The notes: generated by a model not told the origin, from the sequence alone. Counted from the stretch's first letter, positions 1 to 13,900 are shown. The stretch: DNA of 64,000 bases from Cyprinodon diabolis (GCA_030533445.1 CM060062.1:22636329-22700328), one strand, 5' to 3'. A program made the numbers and translations.

Positions 1-182
1 TTTTGCTTGCTCCACTGCTCATGTCTGTAGGCCGGCAAGTGGCTTAATGCTTTTTCCTCAACCTTCCCGCAAACCATGGGAATGTAATTTTGCATGGCAG
101 CCTTTTAGAAGTTGCATATCTTTGTTTTAAAGAAAAGCTCTAGACGTTCCTGCTGCTGATCATTCATCTTTGTTGTCTTTAG

Positions 183-3100
183 TCTGAAGTGCAGTCGGCG
201 CCGGAAGCTCAGTCAGCACAGAGGGATGAATCTCCAATGGATGTTGACCAACCGTCTCCTCTGGAGCAGGATGCTGCACCTCTGGGTATGATTTGAATAG
301 AGCCATCTTATGACTTATGACAACACAATATTAATGTCACAGCTAGCGTTTTTACTTTTTTTTATTTAGATATTACTTAGTTTGTTTAACATGTTTAGAA
401 ATGCAAAATAAATCAGCTATAAAATAGGAATTTGTGCTTTCATTTTGTCACTATCACAGAAAATACAGTTTATTTGCTCTAACTGTAATTTGTATAAAAG
501 GAAGCCACATCATTATTTTTAAATATCAAAATAAATAAAAAAAAGGAAAAACTTGTAGACACTTGTTGATAAATTATGATTTATTCATAAACCTGACCCT
601 CTGTAATCCAAAGGAAATCTTTGAGATGAAAGTTGAGATGCATTAATTTACAATAAGTGACAAATTTACTATTAAGCAGTAGGTTTGCACTATGTTTTTT
701 CATATGATGTTTACTGTATAAACGCAAAGTTTAATGCGTAAGGCATATTTTCTTGGACATCTTTCTGGTTTCAGTTTCCATTTTTCAGGATATTTTTTTT
801 ACCTTAGAATTCTTTCATTTGCTCCATGGCTTTAAATGCCCTCTGATCACCTTTTGAATCAAATTACACTGTTTTCTAAGCTATTTCAGGAACCTGTTCA
901 GAAAACCTTATATACAATTTAAAGTCCAAAATGTAACCATATCTAAGACTTAAGTCTTCTTATATATCTTATATTATATATCTTTTTTTTTTCTGTCAAT
1001 AATAATGTCTTTGTTGAACAATCAAAGAATGGTTTCCAAATGTACTCGGGCTACCATCTAAAATTGTAATCATTTAATTTAATAATTCGTTACCAAATGG
1101 CACAAATTTTAAAACAAAAATAAATTGCTACGGTTAGTTGCACTAAAGATGTGAAATGTACACATTTATGACCTTGTACACCATGTGTTTTAACAAACCA
1201 AAACCTTGACTCAGTTTTCAGTATCCAGGAACCAGAAAAGCAAAAAAAGAAGTCCATATTTATTTTATCTTGTTCCTTTCAGATGAAGAGGGGGCCGCTC
1301 AGTCAGAGAGTGAAGAGAAACTTCCAGACCTACCTCTGCTCAGTGAGCAGCTGCTGTTGGATGAACTGTGGGACATGCTTGGGGAGTGTCTGAAAGAGCT
1401 GGAGGAGTCTCATGACCAGCATGCTGTGCTCGGTAGGTGGAATAATTGATAAGAAAGCACATTTATAGGTACTGTTATGTTAAAGAAGCTGTTTTTGTGA
1501 TATCTTAGCATAACTGATGATTTGTTACTCCAGTGCTCCAGCCTGCGGTGGAGGCCTTCTTTCTGGTTCATGCTACAGAGCGAGAGAGCAAACCTCCTGT
1601 TAGGGACACGCGAGAGAGCCAGCTTTCACACATTAAAGATGAGCCGCCTCCACTCTCCCCGGCTCCCCTAACACCTGCCACACCTTCATCCTTGGACCCG
1701 TTCTTTTCCAGAGAGCCATCTTCCATGCACATCTCCTCTAACCTCCCACCAGACACCCAGAAATTCCTCCGCTTTGCTGGTGAGACTAGTTGTTATTTGT
1801 TTTCTATTAAAATGCCGCTTTTTTCATGTGTGGTGTAGTTCCTAACCAGATGTTTGGGATTTTTTTTTCGTTTTAGAAACTCACCGCACAGTACTTAATC
1901 AGATTCTACGACAGTCAACCACTCACTTGGCTGATGGGCCTTTTGCAGTATTAGTTGACTACATCCGAATCCTGGACTTTGATGTAAAGAGAAAGTAAGA
2001 GGCATTTTTCTCAAAGTTTCTCAAAGTTGTCATCTCTTGTTGTCGTTAGTGATGTCCTCACTTGAAATTTGCAGGTACTTCCGCCAGGAGCTGGAAAGAC
2101 TTGATGAAGGCCTGAGGAAGGAGGACATGGCTGTGCATGTGAGACGAGATCATGTGTTTGAAGACTCGTACAGGGAACTGCACCGCAAGAGCCCTGAAGA
2201 TATGAAGAACAGACTGTAAGCTTTATTCTTCTTCTATTTCATTCGCCCTAATTCAGAAGAGGTTAACCCAACCTTTACATTTTGTTACAGATACATTGTG
2301 TTTGAAGGGGAGGAAGGTCAGGATGCAGGTGGCCTGCTCAGGGAGTGGTACATGATTATTTCCCGGGAGATGTTTAACCCCATGTATGCCCTATTCCGGA
2401 CATCCCCGGGCGACCGCGTCACCTACACCATAAACCCCTCCTCTCACTGCAACCCCAACCACCTAAGTTACTTCAAGTTTGTGGGTCGCGTTGTGGCCAA
2501 GGCGGTGTACGACAACCGGCTGCTGGAATGCTACTTCACCCGCAGTTTCTATAAACACATCCTTGGCAAGAGTGTCAGGTACCTGAGCCAGCTCCACTTT
2601 ACTGCAAGCCTTTCTGTTACTCTGGTTCTTAAGATCCGTCTTTATAAAAAAAAAATATTCTTAATTTTTTTTTATTTTTCCTTAAATACCAATTCTGAAG
2701 CCAGCCTTTTGTATGTTATCAACATAAAAATCAGTCATGGGGTAAATCTTAAGTAATTATTAATTATAAATGCCATCATTACTGTCAGTTCTTACCTAAG
2801 ATATTCAGTATTCACAAACGTTATGTTAGGTTAATATCAGATCTAGTTAATAAAGGCTCTTTATGAAATAGTTGTTTTCTTTTTGGCAGTTGTATATTTT
2901 AATGACAAATTATCTTAGCGTGATTTGTCAGACTGTTAAACCTTTATTCACAGTCCAGAGTTGTTGACTTTTCAGAAAGTCAAGTTTTCTCTTACTTTTT
3001 AAATTCTATATATTACATTAGATGAAAGATATTTTTGATTTAGGAAAACAGATTTCTTTTCTTGGTTTAAAATCCATATTAAGAGAAATTTTATACAATT

Positions 3101-5454
3101 TGCTCACACATAACCACACATGAAATGTCAGTGGATCCAAGGATTTGATAGATTATCAAGACTCATATTGATATTTACTCCACTCATCTGACTCTTGTTT
3201 CCACAGGTACACTGACATGGAGAGTGAGGACTACCCATTCTTCCAGGGTTTGGTGTACTTGTTGGAGAATGACGTGTCCACGCTGGGCTATGAGCTGACG
3301 TTCAGCACAGAGGTCTGATATTTTGAATTGCCTCCTGTATATCATAATATAGATATACTCTTATGTTTAAATTCCCCTAAAAGCTGTAATTTTTAACCAT
3401 CTCTTATTGTAGGTTCAAGAGTTTGGTGTGTGTGAAGTAAGAGACCTCAAGCCAAACGGGGCAAACATTCTTGTCACAGAGGAAAACAAAAAGGAGTATG
3501 TTCATTTGGTGTGCCAGATGAAGATGACAGGTGAGCTTCTGAATATTTCAAGACTTATTTAGCCAAACAATGTTTTTAGTCTCATCAGGGTCTGCGACAC
3601 ACTCAAATGTTTGAGTTTCATTTTAGGAAATATCTCTGCATGCTATTTGAATAGATGATGTAGAAACAAAGCCAATAGGTGGCATCACAGTACCAGAGTT
3701 CTGGAACAAGACATCTACACCCTCTTTACACTTAGGATTGTTACACTCCAATTATTCAAACCTAATAGTTAAGTAATATTCTGCCTAGAGCATCTTTGCC
3801 TGTTTGGCTCCAAGACCAGAATGTACCGAGAGAAGAGTTGAGACCAAGCCCAGCGCCCACATGTCACAATAAAATATGAAGCCTGATCCTAAGTCCATAT
3901 TAAGATAAATATAAAATATCCAAATCAAAACATTAAGATTTAATTCTTACTACTGACATCTTCAGTTTTCTCCACCTTTTATAAAATAATAAAATCTTCA
4001 CAAATCAACAACAATCCTTAAAAAAAATTGTAGCATTTCAAAAGCAAGTTGCTTTATTGTGTAAAATGGAAAAATATATAAAATCACTTAACTGAATCAT
4101 TGCATTTACATAAAGAATTCACGAATATTCAGAAATAAAGGTTTTAACAGCTTTGGTCTTTACCTGTCTTTAATAAAATCCAGGGACATGTCTGAGTTTT
4201 AGTCCGAGGCGAGACCGCGACTATCAACAACTGGTCTTGAAACCAAGACAGGTTTCTAATACTACAACACTGGTTTTGGCAAATATATTTCTTATTTTTT
4301 TTCTGTAGGTGCAATCCGCAAACAGCTTGCAGCATTCCTGGAGGGATTCTATGAGATTATCCCCAAGAGACTGATCTCCATCTTCACAGAGCAGGAGCTG
4401 GAGCTGCTAATCTCTGGCCTGCCTACCATTGACATCGATGACCTGAAGGCCAACACTGAATATCATAAATACCAATCCAGCTCTATTCAGGTATACTTGA
4501 CCAAATGACCCTGATTTGAAATAGTGTTAAACAAAGGGGAAAGCTGTCAGATTTGGGATACAGGTAAATTCCACCAAACCCTAAATAAATATTATAAAGC
4601 GAAATATTAGTTATGAAGCTTGTTTTTTTAGAACAGTGATTGTAAAATTTATCTTCAGTTGATTTCTTTTTACTTTGTAAAACACAAGGCCTGAGACCAG
4701 ATGGTACATTGGAAAGGTTGTAAATATGCCCTTTGTTTTCCCTCATTACTGCAACAAAGTGGGTAGATGTGACATAAAAGTAAAGGATGCATTTCTTTTG
4801 GGATCCTACCTGCTTTATGGATCTAGAAATTCCTGTTTACAAACTCCTTCATCTTTACTAAATTTGTGAGAGAGCATCTCTAAAGCCTAAAACAAAGTTC
4901 TTTTTTTAAGGCTCATGCAAGTACTGAATTAAACCATGAGGGTCTTTAAAATAAGTCTCTAAATGTCTTAGATTTAATAAATAAAAAAAACTCCTGCTTT
5001 ACAAAATACAGGATGATTCAACGTATAATAAATAATTAAACAAATGACTTCTCTATCTTTTACATTCTAGATCCAGTGGTTCTGGAGAGCCTTGCGATCC
5101 TTTGATCAGGCAGACAGGGCCAAGTTCCTGCAGTTTGTCACCGGCACATCCAAGGTTCCTCTTCAGGGTTTTGCTGCTCTAGAAGGCATGAACGGCATCC
5201 AGAAGTTCCAGATTCACCGTGATGATCGATCAACTGACCGTCTGCCATCTGCTCATACCTGGTAAGGAGCAAGCTACCTTATAATGCATCACTTGATAAA
5301 CATCTGAATTAAAATGACTTATTTTTTTCTTTTTCTGCTGTCTATCCTCAGCTTTAACCAGCTAGACCTTCCAGCCTATGAGAGCTATGAGAAGCTGAGA
5401 CACATGCTGCTGTTGGCCATTCAGGAATGCTCAGAGGGATTCGGACTGGCATAA
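183..5454 (+). CDS. huwe1: huwe1, 3' part: last 11 coding exons with complete HECT domain (partial gene)
   Basis: Catalytic end of the HECT E3 ubiquitin ligase HUWE1, which takes ubiquitin from an E2 as a thioester on its own cysteine and passes it to substrates. Exons read with GT-AG borders: 183-285, 1283-1432, 1534-1779, 1877-1994, 2075-2215, 2291-2578, 3207-3312, 3413-3530, 4309-4490, 5071-5261, 5352-5454. They total 1746 nt and join without a frame break into 581 residues plus TAA. The first exons give an acidic, Ser/Pro-rich linker; the HECT domain fills roughly the last 340 residues. Recognisable stretches are [16 protein letters not shown], the VGRVVAKA stretch of the N-lobe, and the catalytic loop [12 protein letters not shown], with Cys 33 residues before the end as in the human protein. 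The terminus ECSEGFGLA is typical of HUWE1. The human protein is about 4374 residues, so most of the gene lies left of the window. Family assignment is close to certain. Confidence 0.97.
286..1282 (+). other. huwe1 intron, nothing recognised
   Basis: AT-rich intron of about 1 kb between the first and second exons in the window. I looked for the let-7/miR-98 hairpins that sit in a HUWE1 intron in mammals and found no TGAGGTAG seed here or in the other introns present. Confidence 0.7.
2579..5070 (+). other. huwe1 HECT-region introns (2579-3206, 3531-4308, 4491-5070)
   Basis: Three longer introns between HECT exons hold AT-rich unique-looking sequence with homopolymer runs. No repeat, RNA gene or extra exon was recognised. 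Donors read GTACCT, GTGAGC and GTATAC, and all acceptors are AG. Confidence 0.6.
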
Positions 5455-6178
5455 AACCATGAGACCCAGAGACATGCATACACCTAATTAGTTTGCCTAC
5501 TCCTGACACATTCACACTGATAACCTCTGAATGCACGCACACACTATCATAGACATTACTGGATTTCTCGTTGAATGGCTTAGTCTTGCTGGTTTCTATT
5601 CCATATAAAACAGGTAAAACCAGCAAGTAAAATAGACTGATATTGAGTACAACACAGAGAGCCTCATTCGGACACGCTTGTGTCTCCCTTCCCAATTTAT
5701 CGCAAATGCAAGCGAGGATCCATGGACTAATACGAGATGTTTTCTTCATTTAGTTTGATTTTCCTGTACAAAAGGTTTGGGAGTTTATGTTCATTTTTTT
5801 GTTCTCTGGCTGTGTAAAAAGAAAAAAAAAGAATGTTGTTTGAATAGGATGGTTATAAAACCTTTGGGGAAAAAAAAATGTTGGTGGTTTCCTGTTGCTA
5901 ATTTGTGACATCACAAGCCTTGACAATGGGGAACATTTTTATGGGTGGGGGTGTATGAACAACACAAAGTTTTGGAGATATTCACCAAAATGCACTTTTC
6001 AAAGTTTTGTTGCATTTTTAAGGAAGGATGGTACAAACAATGAAGAGAAAACCTTAAAGTGATTTAAAAAACATTAACCATAAAATCTAGAGTATTTTTG
6101 GCTATTAAACCGCTGACCCAGCCTTGAGCCTTTGAACCAGAGTGGAATAACTACATGAATAAATGCATAAAATTTCAT
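5455..6178 (+). other. huwe1: huwe1 3' untranslated region
   Basis: The stretch from the TAA stop to the likely cleavage site is about 0.7 kb of AT-rich sequence with several A-runs and no conserved ORF. The end is inferred from the AATAAA signal at 6158-6163 and a GT-rich downstream element near 6180-6190. Upstream A-rich stretches around 5818-5880 could support shorter isoforms but lack as good a signal. Confidence 0.7.
6158..6163 (+). terminator. huwe1: Candidate polyadenylation signal AATAAA of huwe1
   Basis: This is a canonical hexamer about 700 nt after the huwe1 stop. About 20 nt downstream lies the GT-rich stretch expected for a downstream element. It is the best-placed signal on the + strand after the stop; actual use is inferred. 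Confidence 0.6.
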
Positions 6179-9100
6179 TCGTTGTGTCTTAAAAGTGTTT
6201 TAGCCATTATTTGCAGGTTTATATCTTTGGAAACTAAACTGCAGTCTTAGCTTGACTCTTCTCAGTAGAGTCTAAAGAGAGTGCTCTCAGTGAATTACTG
6301 AGGCTTAAAACTTTTCATAAAACTTTTTCAAACTGTTTTTCCCCCCCCTCTTCTGAAAATGGAAATGGCCAATAGCCAAATCACTACATGACTAACTAAC
6401 CAGAATATTTAGCAGCATCAAACTGTCCTGTTAAAGAGCAGCTAATCTGAAGAAATTGCTCAAACTCACACAAACGGTGTGTTTCCACTGTTTCTGATCA
6501 TATCCAAACATCAGATATGTTGCTTTTTGCACTAGGGATTGTCACATGACGGATAATTTATAAGCTAAGCTAATGAATAAAATATTAATTCAGAATTAGG
6601 ATTAAACACTTAAAAATTATCCAATAAGCAGTTGAGTTCAGAGCAAATGTAATGCTTGTAGTGGAAGGTTGAAATCCATGCTAATGAAAGAGCTTTAAGC
6701 AAAAGCTTCTCTGGAGATGTACGGTAGATCCCCTTTTCTTGCAGTTTCTGCCCACTGCGAGAAGTGACTGATATCCCTGCTGATTGGTTAGAAAATGGTC
6801 TGATGAAGCTAACGACGATGCAGATGAGCCAAAGACCACCGTTGATGCAGCAGATCTCCAGGTTGATCTCCAGGTTGCAAAGTGCTGATGCAGTAATTTT
6901 TGTAAAAATGACATTCATCAAGTATTTAAACCTGTATTTAAGCTGTCTACCTCTTCAGCTGGAATGCAATTCATAGTCTTTAAAGACCAACTAAAAGCTT
7001 AGTCATTTTTCAACAACGGACGATGCTTTTAGTCTGTTTAGTTTGTTGACCCATTCAAGATCATTTTAAGAACTTAATTTAGATCAAGGTTTACTACCTG
7101 TTATTTAAAGTTGACAGCACAACAGCAGGATCTCTGTTGTTCAGGGAGAAATCTTATTTGAGCAGGAGGGGGGAGGTTTTTCTAACCTGTTAAACCAAAG
7201 CATTGTTTTTCCTGCTTGGGGTTTCCTTCCACCTCAGCTCTTGCATGCCTGCACCTGTCGCTCCCGCTTTTCCTCTTGGTTGTCCCCTGTGTATTCACCT
7301 TCCTTTAACCACTCTTGCGTGCTTATTTAGTTACGCTTGAGGAGCCCCTATAACTTAGGGAATCGAACGTAGCCCACCCGCCGACATTTCATAGCTGCTT
7401 ATTGAACCCTCCCCCACCTCAGCTCCCTATGAAAACCCTGCACACTACCAGTGGTGGAATACACAGCGTCCATGTCTGATTTGTTGCGTGCTGAGGCGTG
7501 ATGAATTAAATTACAGTGCCGTCAAGCAGGACTTTCTTTTCAGCAATTCAGCCTGCCGCCTTACCTTATTTATGAAGTACTCATGGCTTCAATTGATCTC
7601 GGTTTTCTACAGACATCTGTTGCCGTCTTTGGGGTTTGATTTGAAAACAGGCAAATCCAGGCACGGATTTTGAGATGAATTTCACGGCATCCCTTCTTTG
7701 AAATTCAACAATAATAACTAATTTCCTATCACAATTTCATTAGAAGGGCATGGAAAACTTTACTAACTGCATTAATTTCAGCCGATTCCACAGAGTATAC
7801 TCATAATGAAAGACTACCGTTAAGGTCTATAATCAGTCATATATTGGCAGTGCCGAGATAATAGATATATGGTATAGATGTCTCAATCCCTGTGGCTAAC
7901 ATTGTTTAGCAAATCAATTAGTTTTGTGGATCTAGAGATTGAATGTGATTCATCTTCTATAGCCTCTGACCTGCTTACCAGACAAGAAGTATCCCCCAGC
8001 ATACTGTAGCAACCATCATGTTTCATCCCGTGGTATTTCTTGTAAGTTATGGTTTACTGAATGTCTTTCAGATTGAAAAAATTATCAGCAGAGCTTCCTG
8101 GGGTTCCAGATTTTCTTCCATAAGTAGCTTTCCACTTTTCTTCCATGTTTGTTAGGATTCCAATAGGTAGAGTGCACTTTACTTACCATAGGCCTGCTGA
8201 CTTCGGATTAATTATCTTTATCTGGACTCTAATTAGATGACTAGAAAGTGATTAAAGGCTCTGGTATCCAAAGTTGAGGATGTGGGTAAAAAAAAAGAAA
8301 AAATATATTTCTTTGATACAACATTTTAAAGTTTAACAAATAGCCTTTTTGGCTTTTCCTTTTTAGGCAGAGCTCAGTTCAAACGTCAGTGTTTACCAAC
8401 TTAGCTAATAAGAAATTCAAGTCTGGTTGAGGTAATGAGTAGGCTACTTTGTATGTGAGCCAGGAATATGTTGGTCTAATATATTTTGCTGCTGTAGCTT
8501 TCAGTGACTGGGATAAATCACATGCTAGAGCAATCACTCAGTGAAATATGTTATAGTGCAGGACAGAAAATCTCTTCATAAGACTAAATGCTTTCATTTT
8601 TTAAATCCACATCAGACACATTTATATTGAAACTGATTATACTGCTTTGACTTTTCAACCACTTCTCCAATCAGGTATTTCAGTATACAGCAAGCAAGTG
8701 CTGATGCAGAGGAAATATCTGACTTTGGCTTAATTGCATTATGTTACATGAAGTGTTATCTTGGATGTTTAAAAAGTATCCCAGGGGCCATTTAAAAATC
8801 TGACCAGGATTTCTCACATTTTTCTCCTTTTGTGAGCTTTTCCCTCCCAGCGACTGGATGAAGGGGAAGCCTGATATATCAAGGTGGATGGGAGCAGCCC
8901 CAGTTTTGACAGCAGTGTGACAACTTGGGGAGGGTGTTATGTTATGTTGTGTTGACGATGTGTCTGAATTATCACCTCCTGATGAGGCTGCCATCTTTGC
9001 TCTGCCTGAGAGGAGGTCAAAGGAGGAGAGTGACAAAACAAAATCCAGTATCCAGCTTTTTCCTGGGGTAGACTGATTTGTTAGATTAGTGCGTATGGCC

Positions 9101-9564
9101 TTTGCTCTCAGACACGAGGACAGAAGTTGCACAGCCCATACTAAACTAGACCTGACAGTGCTACCTACATTAAAGGTCATTGTCTTTATTACCTCCATGC
9201 CTGTGCGGTTCCTACCCATCTACCTCTTTGCATCAGCAGCCCCCCCCTCCTCTGGCGGCCTTTAGTTCACCTCCCCTTAGGGGCACAGCGGTGGGCACCT
9301 TGTGGCATTTTAGAGAAGACAAGCCACTGCATGAAGCTCAGCCCTGTAACATTAGAGATCATATAATATGGTCAGCTCCTGAAGGCTGTCATTTAGAGAC
9401 TAATAATTAGACACTGAGGGAGATATAGCTGTTGTAAAGTCAGTGTTTTAATAGCTCCATCATAAATATACTGCCCATTTATCTGTAGATATAGCAAGAT
9501 CATTGTGCAAAACAGATCCTCTGAGCATATCATCTAAAAACGAAAGGTATGCAGATACCACATA
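6179..9564. other. Intergenic, no gene recognised
   Basis: AT-rich sequence downstream of huwe1. Its short ORFs do not resemble any family I know. A 12-bp direct repeat (ATCTCCAGGTTG, twice in tandem) lies near 6854-6880. The longest frame, on the minus strand at 8680-9219, has no recognisable domain, and I treat it as chance. Confidence 0.55.
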
Positions 9565-9755
9565 CAGTGGGGTAAAAAAAAAAAATCAGTCAGCTGTTGA
9601 TTGTGTAAGTTGTCCAACTTATAAAGGTCTGCAACTCATCAAAGATGCACCTCAACTATCTGTCAAAAAAACAAAGATTCATGAAATTACATTGTAGCAT
9701 TAAAAAAAATCTTTATGTAAAATACGTTGGAAAAATAAGTATTTTGTACCATTAA
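9565..9755. mobile_element. Degraded solo end of a Tc1-like element
   Basis: It begins after a TA dinucleotide with CAGTGGGGTAAAAAA. It continues with a decayed version of the terminal repeat of a common fish Tc1 family, including the CAACTT, CACCTCAACTAT and AATAAGTATTTTGTACC stretches. No transposase and no opposite end lie nearby, so it is a solo terminal repeat or a non-autonomous remnant. Family recall is from memory of fish repeats. Confidence 0.55.
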
Positions 9756-10491
9756 AAAAACAAAAAAAACGCTGTCCGGACAGCTTTAGGTGAGCTCACA
9801 TTTCATTTGCTTCTTGTTATCTTGATCTACTCAACAGTAAAACATGATCAAAAATCAGCAAAAATACAGATTGTTTAACGAAACTGTATTACTATCTTTG
9901 CTAGACATGCATCCTCTGTTGATCCCCATTTGGAAAGGCTAGTTTTCTGTGTGACTGGATAGCCTAACTAGGGATAGTGTCCTTTGGGATGCTCTGTGGT
10001 TCCAGGCTCTGCTATGTTATCCCTGTAAACTCGGAGGAAAATCTTGCAGAAAGTCTGTTTTGCAGAATCTGGTTCTGAGATTTGCCACCAGATCCACTTA
10101 GTGCATGACAGTCTATGGAGTCTGCTCATTCAGGAGAATGGGGTTCTGTAAGCAGATTCCTTTTGTCCAAACTGTGGTGGGGGCAGCATTGGGTGTCCCT
10201 TTGATGTGTCTCTGGGAGTGTTTTGAGAGGGAGTAGTGAAGCTTCTATAGTTTTCAAAGGAAACTAGCATGGACGTTGGTCCTGATTTCCAAAATTGATA
10301 TCATGGTTACAGTAGCATAATATTTGTTGCAGTGACAGAGGTCAAACATTTCCTCCAAGTCTTCACTGGCTTTCAACACACTCGAGAAGTTAATAAACAA
10401 ACCACTAGGCTGTGTTTCCAAGTTTGAAGATGTTTTACCTCCCATCCTGGAAGCTTTTTCAATTCAAATGTCAGAAATAGCATTGAGTTGA

Positions 10492-10926
10492 CATGCAAAT
10501 TGAAACTGACGAACGGGTCCACCCCTTTGGAATGGGGGTCGTTTGATCCAATGAGAAACCAAACAACCTCTTCACAGAGACCAGAATGTTCAAATTTTTG
10601 ATGAAGAAAATAGGTGGTTTTATAGCAGCATGAAGGAAGTCATCTATGTTAAGAATTAAAAACCAACCTTAAACAGGGGAACTGGACTCGGATTTCAGCT
10701 TTCAAAAACCTACAATGCAGCAATAGAGTTAATCCCTTCCCGCTATCATCACAACCCCAACCCCTTTACAGGGGAATAGATGACCCCACTTATTCAGCCA
10801 GGCCAACAATTCCCTTTAACGACCCTTAGAGACATAGACATGTATGGGGCATTGCAGGCTAACAAAAGAAGCCAAACAACCCCCATTCCAATGGGGTGGA
10901 CCCTTTCGTCCTTTTCAATTTGCATG
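10492..10926. mobile_element. MITE-like element with 54-bp terminal inverted repeats
   Basis: The left arm 10492-10545 and right arm 10873-10926 are inverted copies. They align over all 54 positions without a gap and with 5 mismatches (about 91% identity). Both outer ends start CATGCAAATTGAAA. The 327-bp interior has no transposase. The flanks (GTTGA on the left, TTTAA on the right) do not give a clear target-site duplication, so the superfamily is undetermined. Inverted-repeat structure and size fit a non-autonomous DNA transposon. Confidence 0.7.
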
Positions 10927-13900
10927 TTTAAGCAAAAACAAGACCTTGTTGGGCTGCTGTATAAAACAACTCGCTATTTCTGACATTTTAAATAGAAAAG
11001 GCTTTTTTTTCCCACTTTTTTGGAATGACTCATGACTGGATGACTGAGAATCTTCACCAGCACCTTGAACACACCATAGGTATTTTGGCCCATTACTCCA
11101 TGCGGTGATGTTTTGGGTCAGTATCTGGGCAATGTCGACCTTCAATTCCTCCCACACATTTTTACCTTCTATCTTTAATGCTCTCACTAATGAAAGGAGG
11201 TTTAAAGTCTCTCTTTAATCTGACCATATTATATTTTCCCAGTCCTACTCTGGATCCTCCTTATGCTTTTTAGCAAACTTCAGACAGGCCTGGACGAGCA
11301 CTGGCTTAAGCAGCGGGGTACATCAATGGTCTTGTATCTCTTCCATTTTCTTACAAACAAACGGGTAAAGGAGGGCATATTGTGTAGAGTACATAGAGTT
11401 TATTTTTGTTCATTCCTTTACATTACTTGTGGTTGTTTTGGCTGAAAAGAACTCATAATTAAGTATTAAACACAAAAATGATGAAAGACCAATAATTAAT
11501 TTTTCTTACAGAAAAGTACTGCTGAAGCAGCTGGCTGAAAGTTGAAAGTAATGTAGAAAAAGCAGCAGAAATGGCAGCGACCACCAACTCTGTCCATCTC
11601 AGTTGTCTCATTATCTTTTACCTTCAGCTTTATTTTAGTTGTGGACGGCTGAAATAAAATGTTCAAAAGAGCCTCAGAGCTCAGATGCTTGACTTATTTT
11701 TTATTGAATTAGTTTATTATTAGTTTATAATCATCCTTTTATTACAGGAATCTCTCCTCTTGAAGGATAAGGAATGTATTTCCCTTGTTGGTTGCGTCTT
11801 TGATCTGATATCCTTCTTATTACCACCTGTCTTGATCTTTTGATATTGCATGTGTCTGCTCCTCCTCATTTCTTCTTCAATAGTGCTTAATATGAACTGA
11901 AGGCAATAATTAGGTTATCAGTTATTAAATATAAGCCTTATTTTGCTAATTAAAATAAGAAATACTTATTGTACACTTGAATTAACAAATAATTGAACAC
12001 AGTCATGCCTGAAAGAATGTATTCTGTTTTCTGTTCTGATTAACTCATATTGAAATATTTTTTAGTTGATTACATTTTGTTTGGCTATTTGTTCTGGGGC
12101 TAACATAATTAGCCAGTGTGAGGAAAGCTGTTTATATTGAACATGCCTCAAGAAGCTCTATGCAGAAGCTCTATTTAAATATCAGTTGTAAAAATATATA
12201 CATTGATTAGCTCCGAGTAAAAAGAAATAGAAGAAAAATGCATACAGAGCAGAACATCTATGAAATCTGTATACATGCAGATCAAACGCATTGTGATGTG
12301 TGCAGCCCATGTTAAGCAGTAAGGCCACTGGAAGGATGGCAGGAAACTAAATCAAAGTCATTTCCCTTCAATTAGCAAGTGATTAACTCCAGGTCAGAAA
12401 TGGCTGGCTGACCCTGTGCACACATAATGACTTTAAGCAGATCAATGAATCTCCAAAAGCCAGAGCCACATCAGCTACCAGGTAATCTAGAGGAAAAGGA
12501 GCTAATTTTACTATATGTTTGTCCTTTTTATGACACCTTTTCCATTTCTGATCAAAATGCCGTACAACTTTCCACTATCCAAAAATGTATCTGGCTCACA
12601 GCTTTATTTTATTTTAAACCTGTGAACTACCAGACATAGGTTAAAATAACTACCAATTATCATTTTCAATACAATATTTTAATAGAATTTTGAGGACTCT
12701 GTAATTGGATATCTTAATGTCATCTCATGTACCTAAAACTCATGTTTTGGGATTGCTATATAACTTATGCATGCACAAGACGAACATGCATACTGCCCAT
12801 AGCTTAGCATGGATGGGCTGTTTTTTGATAAATAAAAAAAAAATCTATTAAAGGTCGAATTTTTTCTTTACTTGATGTGATAAATTTTTGAATTTTTACA
12901 AAACCTTAAAAAAATGACTTAATGCATGAGATAAAGACTGAGAAATTTTCAAATACTTGATCTTCTCACTTAAAAAGGATAAATACAAAATGCATGATTA
13001 CATTTTCAGGCAATCTCACCAATATATGGACCTGTTCATATTTGGACCCAGGAGGTTATTGCTTTGAAGTCTTGATGCAAACCAGTGAAAAGCACCTCTT
13101 ATAAAAATCACTAAATATTTAGAGTAAAATCAACATAAGCAGCACCTCTTCTTTCCTCAAAGCTATATGGACTCTCTCCTCACTTTTTAACAGGGCCACA
13201 GTGGAAACATCCTGTCTTCCATCATATGACAGGGTGGTATGGGAGCTGCACGACATAGGAAAGGAATGACTTTGTATGGATGAAGCCAGCAGAGTACTGT
13301 AGGATGCCATCTGCCAGATCTGGACTCAGTTTATGGTGCAGGGCTTCAGGTAAGACCAGACAGGTGGCCACAGATCCCACCCAACTAATTCAGGTTCATT
13401 ACATTCAGAACAAGTGGGCTGAGAAACAGATTCTCACCCAGAGCTGCTCAAAAATCATCTACTCTTTTGTAAAAGCATTATTCTACATCCATTTTCATAC
13501 TTTTCATCAAGAAAGATTTTCAGGTGGTTTAATTGATCCACTTATCTTCATGATGTGCCTTATAATTTCAATATTTCATTGAGGGTCCATAACTGAAATA
13601 AAATGTTTGATGATTGGTAATGTTTTAGTCAGGTGTATTTTCTAACATTCTACACATACCTGTTAAATCATTCAAGTAGGACATTTCACCTCCGATAGAC
13701 TCATTTATTCACATTTAACCATTGAAAACATTAACTGAATAATCTAAGCTTTGACTTTGGAGTCTTTTCTTCTGTGCCAATTTTGAGCAATGTTGCATCT
13801 GGTTGCAGTGAAGGTGATTCACTGAAGCTTAGAACTAAAATCAGAAAGGCTGAGGAAGAAAAGGCAATTTAAGTTACTTTAATCCATGCATGGTCTTTAG

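Noticed and set aside
286..5351. let-7f/miR-98 cluster expected in a HUWE1 intron in mammals
   Set aside because: No TGAGGTAG seed or hairpin in any huwe1 intron present here; the cluster, if conserved, would lie in upstream introns outside the window.
6610..6976. Overlapping ORFs on both strands around 6.6-7.0 kb, one with a hydrophobic run
   Set aside because: All frames are short and mutually overlapping, with no start context or splice sites; a local 12-bp direct repeat explains part of the pattern.
8680..9219. 179-codon minus-strand ORF
   Set aside because: No recognisable domain or family. Composition and lack of promoter or splice support suggest chance; kept only as unexplained.
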